Shown here piece by piece: positions 54,713 through 55,363 of a stretch of 55,363 nt of DNA (the first letter of the stretch is position 1; the number at the start of each line of letters is the position of its first letter). Both the position numbers and the translations under genes were made by a program. Source of the DNA: Burkholderiales bacterium (lineage in GTDB: Bacteria > Pseudomonadota > Gammaproteobacteria > Burkholderiales > Burkholderiaceae_D); the NCBI GenBank assembly GCA_026399895.1, contig JAPLQC010000017.1:1-55363 (forward strand), given 5' to 3'. The notes under the pieces are model-generated. The model was not told where the DNA came from, did no database searches, and saw only the letters and a list, made by a program, of their open reading frames with translations.

Positions 54713-54742
54713 AAATCAGCGGCGAAGTGAGTGGCCGCTTTC
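54713..54742 (+). terminator. Possible hairpin terminator after the DUF2905 pair
   Basis: AGCGGC (54718-54723) and GCCGCT (54734-54739) can pair, with flanking GAAA and TTTC extending the stem. The T run is short, so this is a weak terminator at best. It sits before the tRNA promoter. Confidence 0.35.
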
Positions 54743-54772
54743 AGAAAACAGGCAAGCTGCGCATTATGACAA

Positions 54773-54801
54773 TTGACGGTTTTCGTCTTTTCCACTATAG
54801 T
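54773..54801 (+). promoter_or_regulatory. Sigma70 promoter of the tRNA-tuf transcript
   Basis: TTGACG (54773-54778), 17-base spacer, TATAGT (54796-54801). Near-consensus, with transcription expected to start about eight bases before tRNA-Tyr. It probably drives tRNA-Tyr, tRNA-Gly, tRNA-Thr and tuf together. Confidence 0.8.
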
Positions 54802-54815
54802 AAGCGGTTCCCTGC

Positions 54816-54901
54816 GGTGGGGTGGCCGAGTGGTTAATGGCAGCAGACTGTAAATCTGCCCTCTTGCGAGTACGCTGGTTCGAATCCAGCCCCCACCACC
54901 A
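54816..54901 (+). tRNA. tRNA-Tyr (GTA)
   Basis: An 86-base class II tRNA. Acceptor GGTGGGG pairs with CCCCACC, followed by A and an encoded CCA. Anticodon GTA is at 54850-54852 between GCAGA and TCTGC arms. The long variable arm (CCTCTTGCGAGTACG region) and GGTTCGAATCC T-arm are present. Confidence 0.97.
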
Positions 54902-54961
54902 GGAGCGAGTCGAAAGACTTCGCGGTGCAGAAAATAGTGAGCGGCAGTGTTGGTCGCCCTT

Positions 54962-55035
54962 GCGGGTGTAGCTCAATGGTAGAGCTGAAGCCTTCCAAGC
55001 TTAAGACGAGGGTTCGATTCCCTTCACCCGCTCCA
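54962..55035 (+). tRNA. tRNA-Gly (TCC)
   Basis: A 74-base tRNA. Acceptor GCGGGTG pairs with CACCCGC, followed by T and CCA. The D-arm GCTCAATGGTAGAGC, anticodon TCC at 54994-54996 and T-arm GGGTTCGATTCCC are all clear. The outermost anticodon-stem pair appears mismatched. Confidence 0.95.
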
Positions 55036-55081
55036 GGAATTTGCTTGCTCGTTGTGTAGTGGACGGGCGGCTTGCAGTAGC

Positions 55082-55156
<75 letters not shown>

Positions 55157-55222
55157 GTGTTCGTTTGTCAGTACAGTCGGGCGCGTGCCTGATCATTCTC
55201 ATTAATTCGTTAGGAGTACATG

Positions 55223-55363
55223 ATGGCAAAAGGCAAGTTTGAGCGGACGAAGCCGCACGTGAATGTGGGGACGATTGGTCACGTTGATCATGGCAAGACG
55301 ACGCTGACGGCGGCGATTGCGACGGTGCTATCGGCGAAGTTTGGTGGCGAGGCGAAGGCTTAC
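55223..55363 (+). CDS. tuf: Elongation factor Tu, N-terminal part (runs off the window)
   Basis: The first 47 residues of EF-Tu: [20 protein letters not shown] followed by DHGKTT, the GTP-binding P-loop. TAGGAG at 55211-55216 is the ribosome site for the ATG at 55223; an ATG directly before it (55220) is in frame but less likely. The tRNA-Tyr-Gly-Thr-tuf order is typical of betaproteobacteria and normally continues to secE-nusG-ribosomal protein genes. Incomplete at the window edge. Confidence 0.97.
   Translation, partial: MAKGKFERTKPHVNVGTIGHVDHGKTTLTAAIATVLSAKFGGEAKAY

Overview
The window reads as a contiguous piece of a betaproteobacterial chromosome, probably Burkholderiales or a near relative. 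Reasons: the tRNA-Tyr/tRNA-Gly/tRNA-Thr/tuf order at the right end, a MerR-type LiuR leucine-catabolism cluster, a fused isobutyryl-CoA mutase, a glmU-glmS pair and Burkholderiales-like protein sequences. No phage, IS element, CRISPR array or rRNA is visible. Most of the DNA looks moderately GC-rich with host-like codon use; the main exception is an AT-richer gene at 38.5-39.9 kb.

Layout. 0-16.2 kb: a leucine/isovalerate and acyl-CoA degradation block. A palindromic operator lies between a divergent metallo-hydrolase and liuR. Then follow isovaleryl-CoA dehydrogenase, aceK, thiolase, an SDR, a second acyl-CoA dehydrogenase, a YchJ-like protein, methylcrotonyl-CoA carboxylase beta, bioA, the carboxylase alpha subunit, HMG-CoA lyase, a thioesterase and small accessory genes. 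No methylglutaconyl-CoA hydratase (liuC) is present. 16.2-19.3 kb: a small exported protein, a nitronate monooxygenase-like enzyme and an unrecognised 533-residue protein. 19.4-27.8 kb: a branched-chain-type ABC importer (two ATPases, two permeases, binding protein) flanked by two different acyl/aryl-CoA ligases, apparently a carboxylate uptake-and-activation unit. 28.1-29.5 kb: two tandem outer-membrane beta-barrel paralogues, the second preceded by a long two-tier inverted repeat.

29.5-35.4 kb: proline iminopeptidase, then pqqBCDE and a convergent ABC-2 exporter of the kind found with PQQ-dependent alcohol oxidation. No pqqA and no quinoprotein dehydrogenase is seen. 35.5-38.2 kb: a ROK sugar kinase downstream of ettA. 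38.5-39.9 kb: an AT-rich gene for a Ser-rich, helical, effector-like protein ending in a strong terminator. 40-46.9 kb (minus strand): icmF (C-terminus broken by a deletion/frameshift), a translationally coupled pair of complementary photolyase/cryptochrome-like proteins, and a frameshifted rarD. icmF carries the same type of operator as liuR, so it probably belongs to the LiuR regulon.

47-55.4 kb is housekeeping: a DUF3147 membrane protein, glmS, glmU, ttcA, folB, a FolM-like reductase, a MidA-type methyltransferase, two tandem DUF2905 proteins, a sigma70-like promoter, three tRNAs and the start of tuf.

The best candidates for something undescribed are: (1) the overlapping photolyase pair, in which one partner keeps the antenna-type domain but has lost the FAD-proximal Trp, while the other keeps that Trp but lacks the N-terminal domain; (2) the two unrecognised effector-like proteins; (3) the structured leader of the second beta-barrel gene. 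All calls come from reading the sequence; no database search was run.
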